The notes under the pieces: generated by a model
Told to the model about the DNA's origin: nothing
What the model saw: only the letters and a program-made list of their open reading frames with translations
Database searches by the model: none
In this document: positions 9,318 to 19,647 of the stretch, one piece after another
How positions within the stretch are numbered: the first letter of the stretch is position 1
How the letters are laid out: each line of letters opens with the position of its first letter
Translations under genes and position numbers: made by a program
From: Prochlorococcus sp. AG-449-G23
Lineage (GTDB): Bacteria; Cyanobacteriota; Cyanobacteriia; PCC-6307; Cyanobiaceae
Reading direction: 5' to 3'
DNA length: 45,877 nucleotides
Assembly (NCBI GenBank): GCA_003209585.1
Contig: QCQJ01000011.1
Location: 1-45,877, forward strand

Positions 9318-9917
9318 TTGTTTACCTATACCAAACCACTTTCAAAATTAATTGGTCATTTTGAGAAATTCCCAGGGATTGGTCCAAGAACAGCTCAAAG
9401 ATTAGCGTTGTTTATTTTAAAACAACCTGAAAGCACAATAAGGGATTTTTCAAAGGCTCTGTTAGAAGCTCATAGTAATGTTGGTCGTTGTAAAAAATGC
9501 TTTAATTTGACTTCAGAAGATGAATGTGAAATTTGTAGAAATACTGAAAGAAATCAGAAACTAATCTGCGTAGTAGCAGAAACCAAAGATTTGCTCGCTT
9601 TGGAACGTGCACGAGAATTTAAAGGTGTCTACCATGTTATTGGTGGTTTAATATCTCCAATGGATTCTGTTGGCCCTGAACTCTTGGAAATAAGGAGCTT
9701 AGTAGAACGAGTTAGTAAGTCTGAAATAGATGAGATTATATTGGCATTAACTCCCAGTGTTGAGGGAGATACAACAAGTCTTTATATTGGAAAATTGTTA
9801 GCCCCTTTTACAAAAGTTACCAGGATTGCCTATGGCCTCCCAATGGGCAGTGAACTTGAATATGTGGATGAAGTTACACTTGCGAGAGCCTTAGAGGGAA
9901 GAACAATACTTAATTAG
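9318..9917 (+). CDS. recR: Recombination protein RecR (TTG start)
   Basis: Acts with RecF/RecO to load RecA at gaps in replicating DNA. The N-terminal helix-hairpin-helix ([14 protein letters not shown], 18-31) is followed by a four-Cys zinc site (C58, C61, C70, C73), then a Toprim domain beginning at LICVVAE (82-88). Length 199 is normal. The start must be TTG: the in-frame stop TAA at 9291 leaves no ATG or GTG before the conserved N-terminus. A 15-codon open frame (9268-9315) ends two bases before this TTG. lipA starts three bases after the stop. Confidence 0.92.
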   Translation: MFTYTKPLSKLIGHFEKFPGIGPRTAQRLALFILKQPESTIRDFSKALLEAHSNVGRCKKCFNLTSEDECEICRNTERNQKLICVVAETKDLLALERAREFKGVYHVIGGLISPMDSVGPELLEIRSLVERVSKSEIDEIILALTPSVEGDTTSLYIGKLLAPFTKVTRIAYGLPMGSELEYVDEVTLARALEGRTILN

Positions 9918-9920
9918 ACA

Positions 9921-10820
9921 ATGAGAAATAATAATCTAATCAAGAAAGAAAAAATCTTAAGACTTCCCTCCTGGATAAAATTTCCTATTAGTAAAGCTTC
10001 AGAGTTCGAAAAAATACAAACTCTCATAAAGAAATCCAACATTCATACTATTTGTGAAGAAGCAAGATGTCCAAATAGAGCAGAATGTTATGCCTCAGGA
10101 ACAGCAACTTTCTTACTTGGTGGATCGATATGTTCTCGTTCTTGTGCTTTTTGTCAGGTAAGTAAAGGTAGACCTAAATCTATTAATATTGATGAATGTA
10201 CACAAGTCGCTGAAGCAGTAAAAGTACTAAATTTGAAATATGTTGTTTTGACATCTGTAGCTAGAGACGATCTCCCTGATCATGGTGCAAATTTATTTAC
10301 ATCAACAATTGATGAAATTAGAAAAATTGATTCAACAATTAAAATAGAAGTTTTAACTCCTGATTTATGGGGTGGTGGCAAAAATTTTAATGAAACTGAT
10401 AACCTTCAGACTGAGAGATTGAAGATGATTTTAGAAAAAGATCCAATATGCTTTAATCATAATCTTGAAACTGTTGAAAGACTGCAAAAAGAAGTTAGGA
10501 GAGGTGCAAATTACAAAAAATCCCTTAGTTTACTAAAAAAGTCAAAAGATATAGCTCCTAATATTCAAACTAAATCAGGCATTATGTTAGGTCTTGGGGA
10601 AACATTGGATGAAATAAAAAATACAATTTATGATCTTAAAAAAATAGATTGTGATCAAATTACAATTGGCCAATATTTAAGGCCCTCATTCAATCATTTG
10701 GCAGTTAAGAAATATTGGGATCCATCAGAGTTTGAATATTTATATCGCTTCTCTAAGGAATTAGGATTCAAGAAAGTATCTTCTGGCCCCTTAGTTAGAA
10801 GTAGTTATCATGCGGGTTAA
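9921..10820 (+). CDS. lipA: Lipoyl synthase LipA
   Basis: Radical-SAM enzyme that inserts two sulfur atoms into protein-bound octanoyl groups to make lipoyl cofactors. Both iron-sulfur motifs are intact: auxiliary cluster CX4CX5C at C45/C50/C56 and radical-SAM CX3CX2C at C71/C75/C78. The C-terminal RSSYHAG carries the conserved serine that ligates the auxiliary cluster. Length 299 is normal. It follows recR at three bases and is probably co-transcribed. Its stop codon overlaps by four bases the end of the leftward hypothetical gene. Confidence 0.95.
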   Translation: MRNNNLIKKEKILRLPSWIKFPISKASEFEKIQTLIKKSNIHTICEEARCPNRAECYASGTATFLLGGSICSRSCAFCQVSKGRPKSINIDECTQVAEAVKVLNLKYVVLTSVARDDLPDHGANLFTSTIDEIRKIDSTIKIEVLTPDLWGGGKNFNETDNLQTERLKMILEKDPICFNHNLETVERLQKEVRRGANYKKSLSLLKKSKDIAPNIQTKSGIMLGLGETLDEIKNTIYDLKKIDCDQITIGQYLRPSFNHLAVKKYWDPSEFEYLYRFSKELGFKKVSSGPLVRSSYHAG

Positions 10821-11317
10821 CTTTCTTCAATTAAAGAGAGTTTCTTTTCAAGTTTTTTCAATATGGAAATACATTCCCCGTTCATAAGTGTACCTGCTCC
10901 TCCCCATACTAATCTTAAGAAAAGATCTATCGGGCTAGAACCAACTTCTTTCACAATTTTGAAGCCTATTAACTTGAAATACCTTACAAGTTTTTTACTA
11001 TATCCTTCACTATCAAAAATAGCTAAAAGTCTTGCTTTGTTGCTTGATTTTTTTTCAATTGCCCAAGCCATAGTTGTTGCCCATATTAATTCCGAAACAA
11101 AACTAGGTGCTTTACTAAGGATTCTTAATGTATCAAGCTGAATACCTTGTTTATTAAAATAAGTCCAACCTTTCATTTCGGCCCAAATCTTAATAATGTT
11201 ATCTTTCTGTTCTGCTATAACGATTCTAAAGAAACATAATCCAAGAGTTTCTCTAACTTGAATTTTAATTAATAATCCAATGCTACCTGCTAATTTTTCT
11301 AATTCTTCAACTTTCAT
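10817..11317 (-). CDS. Conserved hypothetical protein, weak acetyltransferase-like features
   Basis: I do not recognise a named family. The 166-residue product is soluble and of mixed alpha/beta character. The segment ARLLAIFDSEGYSKKLVRYF followed by GFKIVKEVG resembles the second half of a GNAT acetyltransferase fold (strand, helix, 'GF' strand), and RLVWGGAGTLM near the C-terminus is a distinctive motif. The canonical acetyl-CoA loop (R/QxxGxG/A) is not evident, so catalysis is doubtful. It is the last gene of the leftward group from lysA and begins 11 bp after trhO ends. Confidence 0.65.
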   Translation of the reverse strand: MKVEELEKLAGSIGLLIKIQVRETLGLCFFRIVIAEQKDNIIKIWAEMKGWTYFNKQGIQLDTLRILSKAPSFVSELIWATTMAWAIEKKSSNKARLLAIFDSEGYSKKLVRYFKLIGFKIVKEVGSSPIDLFLRLVWGGAGTLMNGECISILKKLEKKLSLIEES

Positions 11318-11328
11318 GATTTTGAAAA

Positions 11329-12261
11329 TTAATCCTCATAGATTTTATGATTTTCCACTTTTAATCTGTCGATCTGTTTTTGTCTTTCTTCAAACCTCTT
11401 CCTATCATAATCACTGAATTGATCTATACAGAAATGACATTGGATACCCTTTCTATATTCTTTTCTTTTTTGATCTTGAATTGAAACTGGCATTCCACAT
11501 GCATGACAAATCGAGTAGGAGCCTTTTTCTAATTCTTGATCTAAAGCAACTCTTTTATCAAAAACATAACATTCACCTTCAAATAAGTTTTCTTCTTTTG
11601 GTATATCATCAAGGTATTGAAGGATGCCCCCTTGTAGATGATAAATATTTTTATAACCTTTCTTTTTCAGCAAACTAGTAGCTTTTTCACATCTGATACC
11701 GCCGGTACAAAACATTGCTATATTTTTAGAATCTTTATTTTCTAAATGACTATCTAAATTCTCATCTACCCACTTGGGGAATTCGCTAAAGTTTTTCGTA
11801 TTTGGGTTTATAGAATTCTGAAAAGTTCCTATAGAAACCTCATAATGATTTCTTGTGTCAATGACTATTGTATTTTGATTTTTAATTAACTTATTCCAAT
11901 CAGCTGAGTCAATATAAGTCCCATTATCTTGTGAAGGGTTTATTCCATTGATGCCCATGGTAACTATTTCTTTCTTGATTTTTATTTTTAATTTTTTGAA
12001 GACTTTCTTTTTTGAAAAGTTTACTTTCATATTTAAATTTCTTTTATCTGTATATTTGTTAAGTAAATTGATAACAATATCAATTAAATTTTTCTCAGCA
12101 CAAATAGTTCCATTAATCCCCTCACTTGCAAAAATTAATAAACCTGAAAGATCGTTTTCATTTTCGATTTCTAATAATTTATTTTTGAGATTAAGAATTA
12201 AGTTTTCTTGAAATGGGAAGAAAGAATAAAGAGAAACTATTTTATAATTTTTGCCTTTCAT
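11329..12261 (-). CDS. trhO: tRNA uridine-34 hydroxylase TrhO (rhodanese family)
   Basis: Oxygen-dependent hydroxylase that makes 5-hydroxyuridine at position 34 of certain tRNAs. An N-terminal acylphosphatase-like domain ([11 protein letters not shown]... [15 protein letters not shown]) precedes a rhodanese domain with the active-site loop [12 protein letters not shown]-terminal Cys pair set (CHACG and CHFC) resembles a zinc site. I chose the ATG at 12261, giving 310 residues starting MKGKNYKIV, because it overlaps the bioB stop as ATGA; a TTG at 12285 would extend the protein by eight residues into bioB. The overlap implies coupled translation with bioB. Confidence 0.88.
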   Translation of the reverse strand: MKGKNYKIVSLYSFFPFQENLILNLKNKLLEIENENDLSGLLIFASEGINGTICAEKNLIDIVINLLNKYTDKRNLNMKVNFSKKKVFKKLKIKIKKEIVTMGINGINPSQDNGTYIDSADWNKLIKNQNTIVIDTRNHYEVSIGTFQNSINPNTKNFSEFPKWVDENLDSHLENKDSKNIAMFCTGGIRCEKATSLLKKKGYKNIYHLQGGILQYLDDIPKEENLFEGECYVFDKRVALDQELEKGSYSICHACGMPVSIQDQKRKEYRKGIQCHFCIDQFSDYDRKRFEERQKQIDRLKVENHKIYED

Positions 12262-13265
12262 AAAGAAGATAATGTTTTTTTGCAAGTTTCAAAATCTTTG
12301 TTAAAGGATACTCCAACTTCTTTAAGAAGTTTTCTGTCTGATTGAAAAGATGGATTTGAAGTCGTGAGTAACTCATCTCCATAAAAAATTGAATTTGCCC
12401 CACATTGGAAACATAAAATCTGGGCTTCTTTTGAAAGTTTTTCTCGCCCTGCACTTAATCTTATTTTACTTTTAGGCATAAGAATTCTTGCTGTAGCTAT
12501 CATCCTTATCATCTCAATAGAATCAATTTCTTGATTATCTTCTAAACCAGTACCTTCAATAGCTACTAATGAATTTATAGGAACACTTTCAGGGTGAGGA
12601 TTCATGTTTGAAAGTACTTCCAAAAGAGATGCTCTATCGCCATTAGTTTCACCCAAACCTATTATCCCTCCACAGCAAACATTTATTCCTGCATCTCTTA
12701 CTCTTTTAATAGTATCTAGTCTGTCTTGATAAGTTCTAGTGGTAATAATATTTTTATAATGTTCAGGACTAGTATCAAGGTTGTGGTTATACGCGGTCAA
12801 ACCTGCATCAGCCAATCTGGAAGCTTGTTCTTCTGTAAGCATCCCAGCAGTAACGCATGCTTCCATCCCTAAATCTTTTACACCGCTAACCATTTCTAAC
12901 ATTGCATTAAAAGATTTCCCATCTCTAATTTCTCTCCATGCCCAACCCATACAAAACCTGTCTGCACCCTCATTTTTTGCTATTTGAGCTCTTGCTAAAA
13001 CCTCTTCAACTTGAAATTGTGGATGACTTTTAATTTCGCTTGCACTGTAAATTGATTGGCTGCAATACGAACAATTTTCCTCACATCCACCAGTTTTTAC
13101 GCTGAACAATGATGCTAATTGAATGTTGTATTTGTTAAATTTTCTGTGAACGATTTGTGATTCCCACATTAAATCAATTAGAGGCATATTAAGTATTTCC
13201 AATATCTCCTCTTTATTCCAATCGAACCTAATTTCTCTTAATAACTGATTATTCGAATTAGCCAT
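12258..13265 (-). CDS. bioB: Biotin synthase BioB
   Basis: Radical-SAM enzyme that converts dethiobiotin to biotin. The CX3CX2C motif is at C61/C65/C68 ([13 protein letters not shown]). Other BioB motifs are visible: [17 protein letters not shown] and [11 protein letters not shown]. The length of 335 is typical. ATG start. It sits 5 bp after uppS and its TGA overlaps the trhO ATG, so it belongs to the lysA-cdaA-uppS-bioB-trhO transcript. Other biotin genes are not in the window. Confidence 0.95.
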   Translation of the reverse strand: MANSNNQLLREIRFDWNKEEILEILNMPLIDLMWESQIVHRKFNKYNIQLASLFSVKTGGCEENCSYCSQSIYSASEIKSHPQFQVEEVLARAQIAKNEGADRFCMGWAWREIRDGKSFNAMLEMVSGVKDLGMEACVTAGMLTEEQASRLADAGLTAYNHNLDTSPEHYKNIITTRTYQDRLDTIKRVRDAGINVCCGGIIGLGETNGDRASLLEVLSNMNPHPESVPINSLVAIEGTGLEDNQEIDSIEMIRMIATARILMPKSKIRLSAGREKLSKEAQILCFQCGANSIFYGDELLTTSNPSFQSDRKLLKEVGVSFNKDFETCKKTLSSL

Positions 13266-13270
13266 TTTTG

Positions 13271-14074
13271 TTAGGAAGAATATTGAGAATCTTCAAAAGA
13301 TTCATTTGGTAATGATTCTATACCGCCAAAACGTCTATTCCTTGATTGGTAATCAATTATTGCTTTAAGGAATTCAAACTCATTGAAGTCGGGCCACAGC
13401 ACGTCAGATATGTAAATTTCCGAATAAGCTAATTGCCATAAAAGAAAATTGCTTATCCTTTTTTCTCCACTAGTTCTTATTAGTAATTCTGGATCCTTTA
13501 TCCCTTGAGTTAATAGCTCTGAATTAAATAATTCTTCATTAATTTCACTTGGTTTTATTTCCCCCGAACAAGATTTTAATGCTATTTCTTTTGCAACTTT
13601 TACTATTTCTTGTCTACCTCCATAATTAACACAAACATTCAATAATAATTTATTATTGTTTTTAGTTAAAGATTCTGAACTAAAGATTATTTTTTTTAAA
13701 GTTTCTGGGAAAGGAGTTAAATCTCCAATAAATTTAATTTTTGTTGTTTCTTTATGTATCTCTTCAATTTCGTTCTCCAAAACTTCGCCAAACAGATTTA
13801 TTAGGAAATCAACCTCTTTTATAGGCCTTGTCCAATTTTCAGTTGAAAAAGCATAAACAGTGAGCACTTTACAACCTAATTTCTTTGCTGCTTTGAGAAT
13901 TTCTTTTAAAACACTAACTCCTCTTTTGTGGCCAAATGTTCGAGGTAAACCTTTTTTAGTTGCCCATCTCCCATTCCCATCCATAATTATTGCCACATGT
14001 TCTGGAACTTTATGCTTATCTATTCTTTTGGATAAGTCGTTTTTTTTCTGTTCAATTATTTTTCCTATACTCAT
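13271..14074 (-). CDS. uppS: Isoprenyl transferase (undecaprenyl diphosphate synthase)
   Basis: cis-Prenyltransferase that extends farnesyl diphosphate with isopentenyl units to make the polyprenyl carrier for cell-wall synthesis. The diagnostic [10 protein letters not shown] (catalytic Asp32) opens the conserved region, followed by [29 protein letters not shown] and the C-terminal [10 protein letters not shown] and WPDF motifs. Length 267 fits. ATG start, three bases after the cdaA stop. Confidence 0.94.
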   Translation of the reverse strand: MSIGKIIEQKKNDLSKRIDKHKVPEHVAIIMDGNGRWATKKGLPRTFGHKRGVSVLKEILKAAKKLGCKVLTVYAFSTENWTRPIKEVDFLINLFGEVLENEIEEIHKETTKIKFIGDLTPFPETLKKIIFSSESLTKNNNKLLLNVCVNYGGRQEIVKVAKEIALKSCSGEIKPSEINEELFNSELLTQGIKDPELLIRTSGEKRISNFLLWQLAYSEIYISDVLWPDFNEFEFLKAIIDYQSRNRRFGGIESLPNESFEDSQYSS

Positions 14075-14077
14075 TGG

Positions 14078-14986
14078 TTAATCATTTTTGTTAATAAAGA
14101 TTTCTGATTTTTTGGTCTCTTTTTCATTGATATCAGTGATCATATTATCACTAGGGTTTGTCTTTTGGGATAAAGCATTTTTACCTAAAGGAGATTTACT
14201 TGTTCCCATAGAGTTTTGATTCCCAATCAAACTTATAAGGAGTTCTTGTAATCTGCTGCTGGTAATTGGCCTTTCAAGCTTTCCTTGGTTTGCCAATGAT
14301 AAGGTACCAGTTTCTTCAGAAACAACGATACAAATACATCTATCAAATCTTTCTGTAATCCCAAGTGCAGCTAGGTGTCTTGTGCCGTATCTACTAATTC
14401 CTTGCCTAGATAAGGGAAGTATTACCCCTGCAGATATTATTTTGTTCCCTTTCACAAGAACTGCTCCATCATGTAAAGGCGTATCTGTTGCAAAAAGATT
14501 TATTAAAAGGTCCGTTGACAATTGTGCCTCAATGTTTGTACCGGCATATAAAAAATCTTCAGGTCTTAAATCACTCCCCAAATCGACAACTATTAAAGCA
14601 CCTCTTCTGTTCTGAGAAAGTTTACCTGCAGTATCAACTAGCTGAGTAATAGTGGTTGACGTTGCTCTAAATTCCTTTGGTGGATTTCCAAGTAATACAG
14701 CTAGTCTCCCAGTACCTAATAACTCCATTAATCTTCTTAACTCTCCTTGCCATAGAATCGCTAATGAGAGAGAGCAAGCGAGGACTACAGCATCAATTAA
14801 TTTTGATGTTAATGGTAGGTATGCAAATCTTTGAATAAACCATGCTGATGAAACTAAAAATAAATATCCTCTTAGAAGCCATAATGTCCTTTGCTCTTTT
14901 ACTCTGGAAAATAATAACAGTCCGAAACCAACAGCAAACATTATATCTAATAAAAGCTTTAAATTTATGATCCCCCAGAAATTCAC
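14078..14986 (-). CDS. cdaA: Diadenylate cyclase CdaA (c-di-AMP synthase)
   Basis: Membrane-bound enzyme that joins two ATP into the second messenger c-di-AMP, which in other bacteria controls potassium and osmotic balance. The N-terminus has about three hydrophobic segments (10-27, 38-55, 62-80). The DAC domain follows, with DGAVLV at 173-178 and GTRHLAALG at 201-209, plus SEETG at 223-227. The usual third residue of the RHR motif is Leu here. A C-terminal hydrophilic tail (about 255-302) is Asn/Lys-rich. The start is GTG. It lies between lysA and uppS; adjacency to lysA is a pattern I recall in cyanobacteria. Confidence 0.9.
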   Translation of the reverse strand: MNFWGIINLKLLLDIMFAVGFGLLLFSRVKEQRTLWLLRGYLFLVSSAWFIQRFAYLPLTSKLIDAVVLACSLSLAILWQGELRRLMELLGTGRLAVLLGNPPKEFRATSTTITQLVDTAGKLSQNRRGALIVVDLGSDLRPEDFLYAGTNIEAQLSTDLLINLFATDTPLHDGAVLVKGNKIISAGVILPLSRQGISRYGTRHLAALGITERFDRCICIVVSEETGTLSLANQGKLERPITSSRLQELLISLIGNQNSMGTSKSPLGKNALSQKTNPSDNMITDINEKETKKSEIFINKND

Positions 14987-15020
14987 ACTAAAAACAAAAT
15001 TAATTTAAATGTACCTAATT

Positions 15021-16394
15021 TTATTTGATAAAGCGATCTGGCAAAACATCATATTTCAAAAGATCCAGTGGACTTTCTCTTTTCTGAATAATCTCTGCTT
15101 CTCCATCACAAACTAAAACTGCTGCGGGTCTTGGAATTCTGTTGTAATTAGAACTCATTGAATTATTGTATGCACCTGTTCCAAAAACACATATAAGATC
15201 TCCTGTTTTACAATTTGCTAGTTCTATCTCCTTAAACAACACATCTCCTGATTCGCAGTGCTTGCCAGCAATGGTATATTTATTTTTGGAATTAGTATTG
15301 ATATTAAATGGGTTACCCACCAAACATGCAGAATAATCTGATTGATATGTTATGGGTCTTGGATTATCACTCATCCCACCATCAACGGACAAATATGTTC
15401 TTATTCCAGGAATTTCTTTGAAAGCCCCAATTTTGTAAATTGTTATGCCTGCTGTAGATACGATAGATCTTCCAGGCTCACACATTAAAGTCGGTAAATT
15501 TAAATTGTGTTTTTTACAAGCTTTAACAACAGATGTGGAAATTGTTTTTACCCATTCATCAATTGAAGGAGGATCGTCATTTTCAGTATATTTAATCCCT
15601 AAACCTCCTCCTACATTTAGTTTTTCGATATCATGGCCGAAATTTTTAGCATCTAAAATTACATTTACCATTATTTCTCCTAGATCTTTATGTGGGTCTA
15701 GTTCAAAAATCTGAGAACCGATATGAGCATGTAATCCTCTTAATTTTAGACGTTTTGTTTTGCTTATTCTGTCAAATAAAATATTTAAATATTCAATTCC
15801 GAAACCAAATTTGCTATCAAAGGATCCAGTTCTTATGTATTCATGTGTATGGCATTCTATCCCAGGAGTAAAGCGAATCATTATTTCTAAATCACGATCA
15901 ATTGAATTCGAGATTTCCTCTAATCTCTCTAAGTCATAATCATTATCTACAATTACTTTAATGTTATTTCTAACTGCAAACTCTATTTCTTTGTCTGATT
16001 TGTTATTGCCATGAAAGACGATTTTCTCATTTGGGACTCCACCTTTAAGAGCTGTTAATAGTTCCCCTTCTGAAACCGCGTCAAGTCCTAGACCTTCTGA
16101 AGAAACAAGGTTACTCATGAAAATAGAACTATTTGCCTTGGAAGCATATATGGGTAGAGACTTTCCTGGATAATGTTTTTCTAATGCTTTTTTGTATGCT
16201 CTACAAGAGTTTCTTAGAGTGATTTCATCCAAAATATAAAGAGGAGAATCATATTTTTTAACCAATTCTTCAATAGAACATCCGCCAATTGATAACTTCC
16301 CATCACTTTCAATAGAGGTAGTAATTGGTACAATATTTTTATTTGGACTGTTGGCATCAATCTTTTGTTTTAAAAAGGATTCTTTTTCTTCCAT
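15021..16394 (-). CDS. lysA: Diaminopimelate decarboxylase LysA
   Basis: PLP enzyme for the last step of lysine synthesis, meso-diaminopimelate to lysine. The PLP lysine is K86 in PIYASKANSS. Other motifs: LHAHIGSQIF, the glycine-rich NVGGGLG, CEPGRSIV, and CESGD with FGTGAY in the C-terminal barrel. At 457 residues it is slightly longer than many LysA because of an N-terminal extension of about 30 residues. ATG start. It appears to be the first gene of the leftward cluster; an 89-bp divergent gap separates it from rimI. Confidence 0.94.
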   Translation of the reverse strand: MEEKESFLKQKIDANSPNKNIVPITTSIESDGKLSIGGCSIEELVKKYDSPLYILDEITLRNSCRAYKKALEKHYPGKSLPIYASKANSSIFMSNLVSSEGLGLDAVSEGELLTALKGGVPNEKIVFHGNNKSDKEIEFAVRNNIKVIVDNDYDLERLEEISNSIDRDLEIMIRFTPGIECHTHEYIRTGSFDSKFGFGIEYLNILFDRISKTKRLKLRGLHAHIGSQIFELDPHKDLGEIMVNVILDAKNFGHDIEKLNVGGGLGIKYTENDDPPSIDEWVKTISTSVVKACKKHNLNLPTLMCEPGRSIVSTAGITIYKIGAFKEIPGIRTYLSVDGGMSDNPRPITYQSDYSACLVGNPFNINTNSKNKYTIAGKHCESGDVLFKEIELANCKTGDLICVFGTGAYNNSMSSNYNRIPRPAAVLVCDGEAEIIQKRESPLDLLKYDVLPDRFIK

Positions 16395-16483
16395 AGGAGG
16401 ATTTTTAATAAAATTATTTTAAAATTGTCATAATCTTATAATGACTTTAATTTTAAATTTTTTGAGTATTTATTTATTATAAA

Positions 16484-16924
16484 ATGATATCTATTAAACA
16501 TATTAATGAGAAAGATATTGATTTATGTTATGAATTAGATTCAAATACGATTTCATTGTGGACCAAAAAACAATGGGCTAACGAGTTTAAAAAAGAAGGT
16601 ATAAAAGTTTTTGGAATATTGATTGCTAATTTAGTAATAGGTATTTGCGTTTTTCATGTAGTTCTTGATGAAGCTCAAATAAATTTTTTTGTGGTGGATT
16701 ATAAATATAGAAAAAAAGGTTTTGGAACTTACCTTATGAGTTATTTAATAAAAGAATGTAAAAAGTTAAATATAAATAAATTATTTTTAGAAGTCTCTCA
16801 TAATAATTCTATCGCTGAAAAATTTTATAGTCGCTTTGATTTTTCTACTGTGGGGATAAGGCGAAATTATTATAAAGACGGTTCAGATGCACTTTTAAAA
16901 GAAAAAAAATTAACAACTAATTAA
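16484..16924 (+). CDS. rimI: GNAT N-acetyltransferase, RimI-like
   Basis: Probable protein N-terminal acetyltransferase of the RimI group, whose classic substrate is ribosomal protein S18. The acetyl-CoA loop is RKKGFG (76-81). The region FLEVSHNNSIAEKFYSRFDF and the ending GIRRNYYKDGSDALL match the RimI pattern of a Tyr-containing C-terminus. Length 146 is typical. ATG start with no clear Shine-Dalgarno sequence. It stands alone between divergent lysA and clpC. The exact substrate is not provable from sequence. Confidence 0.82.
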   Translation: MISIKHINEKDIDLCYELDSNTISLWTKKQWANEFKKEGIKVFGILIANLVIGICVFHVVLDEAQINFFVVDYKYRKKGFGTYLMSYLIKECKKLNINKLFLEVSHNNSIAEKFYSRFDFSTVGIRRNYYKDGSDALLKEKKLTTN

Positions 16925-17059
16925 TTTCAAAATTTAATTGTTCGGATAACCAGAATGCTTGAAATTACTGTTATTTATTGCTATATCACTAAAAAAGTTA
17001 AATTTAATTCAATAAAATATAATTTTGGGTATTCACAAAAGCTCATTCTGAACACAAAG

Positions 17060-17087
17060 TTGACATATTACTGGTAGGTTATTAGTA
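17060..17087 (+). promoter_or_regulatory. Candidate promoter upstream of clpC
   Basis: A perfect -35 hexamer TTGACA (17060-17065) lies 38 bp before the clpC ATG. The best -10 at normal spacing is weak (TTAGTA, 17082-17087). TATAAT at 17100-17105 overlaps the start codon and is too far away to pair with this -35. Confidence 0.3.
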
Positions 17088-17103
17088 AGAATTTAATCTT
17101 ATA

Positions 17104-19632
17104 ATGTTTGAAAGGTTTACAGAAAAGGCTATAAAAGTCATTATGCTTGCTCAAGAAGAAGCTAGAAGACTTGGCCATAATTTCGTTGGAACAGAACAAA
17201 TTTTATTAGGTTTAATTGGAGAGGGAACAGGTGTAGCGGCAAAAGTGCTTAAATCACTAGGTGTAAACTTAAAAGATTCAAGAATAGAAGTAGAAAAAAT
17301 AATTGGTAGAGGTTCAGGTTTTGTAGCTGTAGAAATACCTTTCACCCCAAGGGCAAAAAGAGTTTTAGAACTATCACTCGAAGAAGCTCGACAATTAGGT
17401 CACAATTATATAGGTACTGAACATCTTTTACTAGGTTTAATACGTGAAGGTGAGGGTGTAGCAGCAAGAGTTTTAGAAAATCTTAGTATTGACCTCACTA
17501 AAGTAAGAACTCAAGTTATAAGGATGTTAGGCGAAACAGCCGAAGTTGGTAGTGGAGCTAATACAAGTAAGGGTAATTTAAAAACTGCTACTCTCGATGA
17601 ATTTGGAACAAATTTAACAAAACTAGCTAGCGAATCAAAACTGGATCCAGTAGTTGGTCGTTATGCAGAAATAGATCGTGTAGTTCAAATTTTGGGAAGA
17701 AGAACCAAAAATAATCCAGTTCTTATTGGAGAACCTGGTGTAGGTAAAACAGCTATTGCAGAGGGTTTAGCTCAAAGAATACAGCTCGGAGATATTCCTG
17801 ACATACTTGAAGATAAAAGAGTCTTAACTCTTGATATAGGTCTTTTAGTTGCTGGAACAAAATATAGAGGAGAATTCGAAGAAAGATTAAAAAAGATAAT
17901 GGAAGAAATTAAATCTGCAGGTAATGTTATTCTTGTTATAGATGAAGTGCATACCTTAATTGGTGCTGGAGCAGCAGAAGGAGCTATAGACGCAGCAAAT
18001 ATTTTGAAGCCAGCATTAGCTCGAGGAGAACTCCAATGTATTGGAGCAACTACTCTTGACGAATATAGAAAACATATTGAGAGAGATGCTGCTCTAGAAC
18101 GAAGATTCCAACCTGTAATGGTTGGTGAACCATCTATTGAAGATACAATTGAAATCTTGAAAGGTCTTAGAGAACGTTATGAGCAACACCATCGCCTTAA
18201 AATCACTGACGATGCTTTAGAAGCTGCAGCTCACCTAGGCGATCGCTATATATCTGATAGATTTTTACCAGATAAGGCTATAGACCTTATAGACGAGGCA
18301 GGCAGTAGAGTTCGTTTAATAAACTCTAAACTTCCACCAGAAGCCAAACAAATTGATAAAGAACTAAGACAGATTCAAAAACAAAAAGAAGAATCTGTTA
18401 GGGACCAAAACTTTGATCAAGCCGGTCAACTAAGAGAAAAAGAAATGGAATTGTCTGCAAAAATTAAAGAGGTACTTGAAAATAATAAAGAATCCTCACC
18501 TGAGAATGATTCTATATCTGATACAAACTCTGAAAAAAAAGATTCAAATCTTTTACAAAGCCCCATGGTCTGTGAAGAGGATGTAGCTCATATTGTTGCA
18601 TCTTGGACAGGTGTACCTGTTCAAAAATTAACTGAGACTGAATCAGTCAAGCTCCTTAATATGGAGGAAACACTTCATCAAAGGCTAATTGGACAAGATG
18701 AAGCTGTAAAAGCAGTTTCTAGAGCTATTAGAAGAGCAAGAGTTGGCTTGAAAAATCCTAACAGGCCCATCGCAAGTTTTATATTTTCAGGTCCTACTGG
18801 TGTAGGTAAAACTGAATTAACTAAATCACTAGCTTCATATTTCTTTGGCAGTGAAGAAGCAATGATTAGATTAGATATGTCTGAATTTATGGAGAGACAT
18901 ACAGTTAGTAAACTTATAGGTTCGCCTCCTGGATATGTTGGTTTTAATGAAGGTGGTCAACTTACTGAGGCGGTCAGAAGAAGACCATATACAGTTGTTT
19001 TATTTGATGAAGTAGAAAAAGCTCATCCAGATGTATTCAACTTGTTATTGCAACTTCTCGAGGACGGAAGATTAACTGATTCCAAAGGAAGGACTGTAGA
19101 TTTTAAAAATACTTTGCTAATAATGACTTCTAATATTGGTTCAAAAGTTATTGAGAAAGGTGGAGGTGGTTTAGGATTTGAATTTTCCGGTGATTCCGTT
19201 GAAGATAGCCAATACAATCGAATTAAATCTTTAGTTAATGAAGAACTAAAGCAATATTTTAGACCTGAATTTTTAAATAGACTTGATGAAATAATTGTAT
19301 TCAGGCAACTATCTAAAAACGAAGTTAAAGAAATTGCTGAAATAATGTTGAAAGAGGTTTTTGCAAGACTACAAGATAAGGGGATTAAGTTAGATGTAAC
19401 AGATGCTTTCAAAGAAAGACTTGTTGAAGAAGGTTATAATCCATCTTATGGTGCACGACCCTTAAGAAGAGCAGTTATGCGATTATTAGAAGATAGTTTA
19501 GCGGAAGAAGTTCTCTCTGGGAGAATAAAAGATGGAGATAATGCTTTAGTTGATATAGATGATAATAAAAAAGTTACAATAAATATTTCCTCTGAAGAAT
19601 CTTCTCAAGAGTTAGCAGGTGCTAACTTCTAA
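17104..19632 (+). CDS. clpC: ATP-dependent Clp protease chaperone subunit ClpC
   Basis: HSP100 AAA+ unfoldase that feeds proteins into ClpP-type proteases. Two Clp N-terminal repeats cover about residues 1-145. The first AAA+ module has Walker A GEPGVGKT (about 209-216) and Walker [15 protein letters not shown]-type middle segment ([20 protein letters not shown], near 430) separates it from the second module with GPTGVGKT (about 563) and [12 protein letters not shown]-terminal D2-small domain includes [12 protein letters not shown]. Length 842 is normal for cyanobacterial ClpC. ATG start. The 179-bp upstream gap probably holds its promoter. The next gene begins 15 bp after the stop. Confidence 0.97.
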   Translation: MFERFTEKAIKVIMLAQEEARRLGHNFVGTEQILLGLIGEGTGVAAKVLKSLGVNLKDSRIEVEKIIGRGSGFVAVEIPFTPRAKRVLELSLEEARQLGHNYIGTEHLLLGLIREGEGVAARVLENLSIDLTKVRTQVIRMLGETAEVGSGANTSKGNLKTATLDEFGTNLTKLASESKLDPVVGRYAEIDRVVQILGRRTKNNPVLIGEPGVGKTAIAEGLAQRIQLGDIPDILEDKRVLTLDIGLLVAGTKYRGEFEERLKKIMEEIKSAGNVILVIDEVHTLIGAGAAEGAIDAANILKPALARGELQCIGATTLDEYRKHIERDAALERRFQPVMVGEPSIEDTIEILKGLRERYEQHHRLKITDDALEAAAHLGDRYISDRFLPDKAIDLIDEAGSRVRLINSKLPPEAKQIDKELRQIQKQKEESVRDQNFDQAGQLREKEMELSAKIKEVLENNKESSPENDSISDTNSEKKDSNLLQSPMVCEEDVAHIVASWTGVPVQKLTETESVKLLNMEETLHQRLIGQDEAVKAVSRAIRRARVGLKNPNRPIASFIFSGPTGVGKTELTKSLASYFFGSEEAMIRLDMSEFMERHTVSKLIGSPPGYVGFNEGGQLTEAVRRRPYTVVLFDEVEKAHPDVFNLLLQLLEDGRLTDSKGRTVDFKNTLLIMTSNIGSKVIEKGGGGLGFEFSGDSVEDSQYNRIKSLVNEELKQYFRPEFLNRLDEIIVFRQLSKNEVKEIAEIMLKEVFARLQDKGIKLDVTDAFKERLVEEGYNPSYGARPLRRAVMRLLEDSLAEEVLSGRIKDGDNALVDIDDNKKVTINISSEESSQELAGANF

Positions 19633-19647
19633 TCATTCAAAGTAAAT

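Noticed and set aside
12262..12285. Upstream TTG start for trhO adding eight residues
   Set aside because: The ATG at 12261 overlaps the bioB stop as ATGA, a common coupling arrangement, and gives the expected N-terminus.
16396..16401. AGGAGG on the plus strand near the lysA start
   Set aside because: It faces rightward with no start codon at proper distance (rimI ATG is more than 80 bp away) and lies on the wrong strand for lysA.
16955..17077. A 40-codon open frame in the gap before clpC
   Set aside because: No ribosome-binding site and no recognisable motif; it runs over the best clpC promoter candidate, and frames this short are expected by chance in AT-rich DNA.
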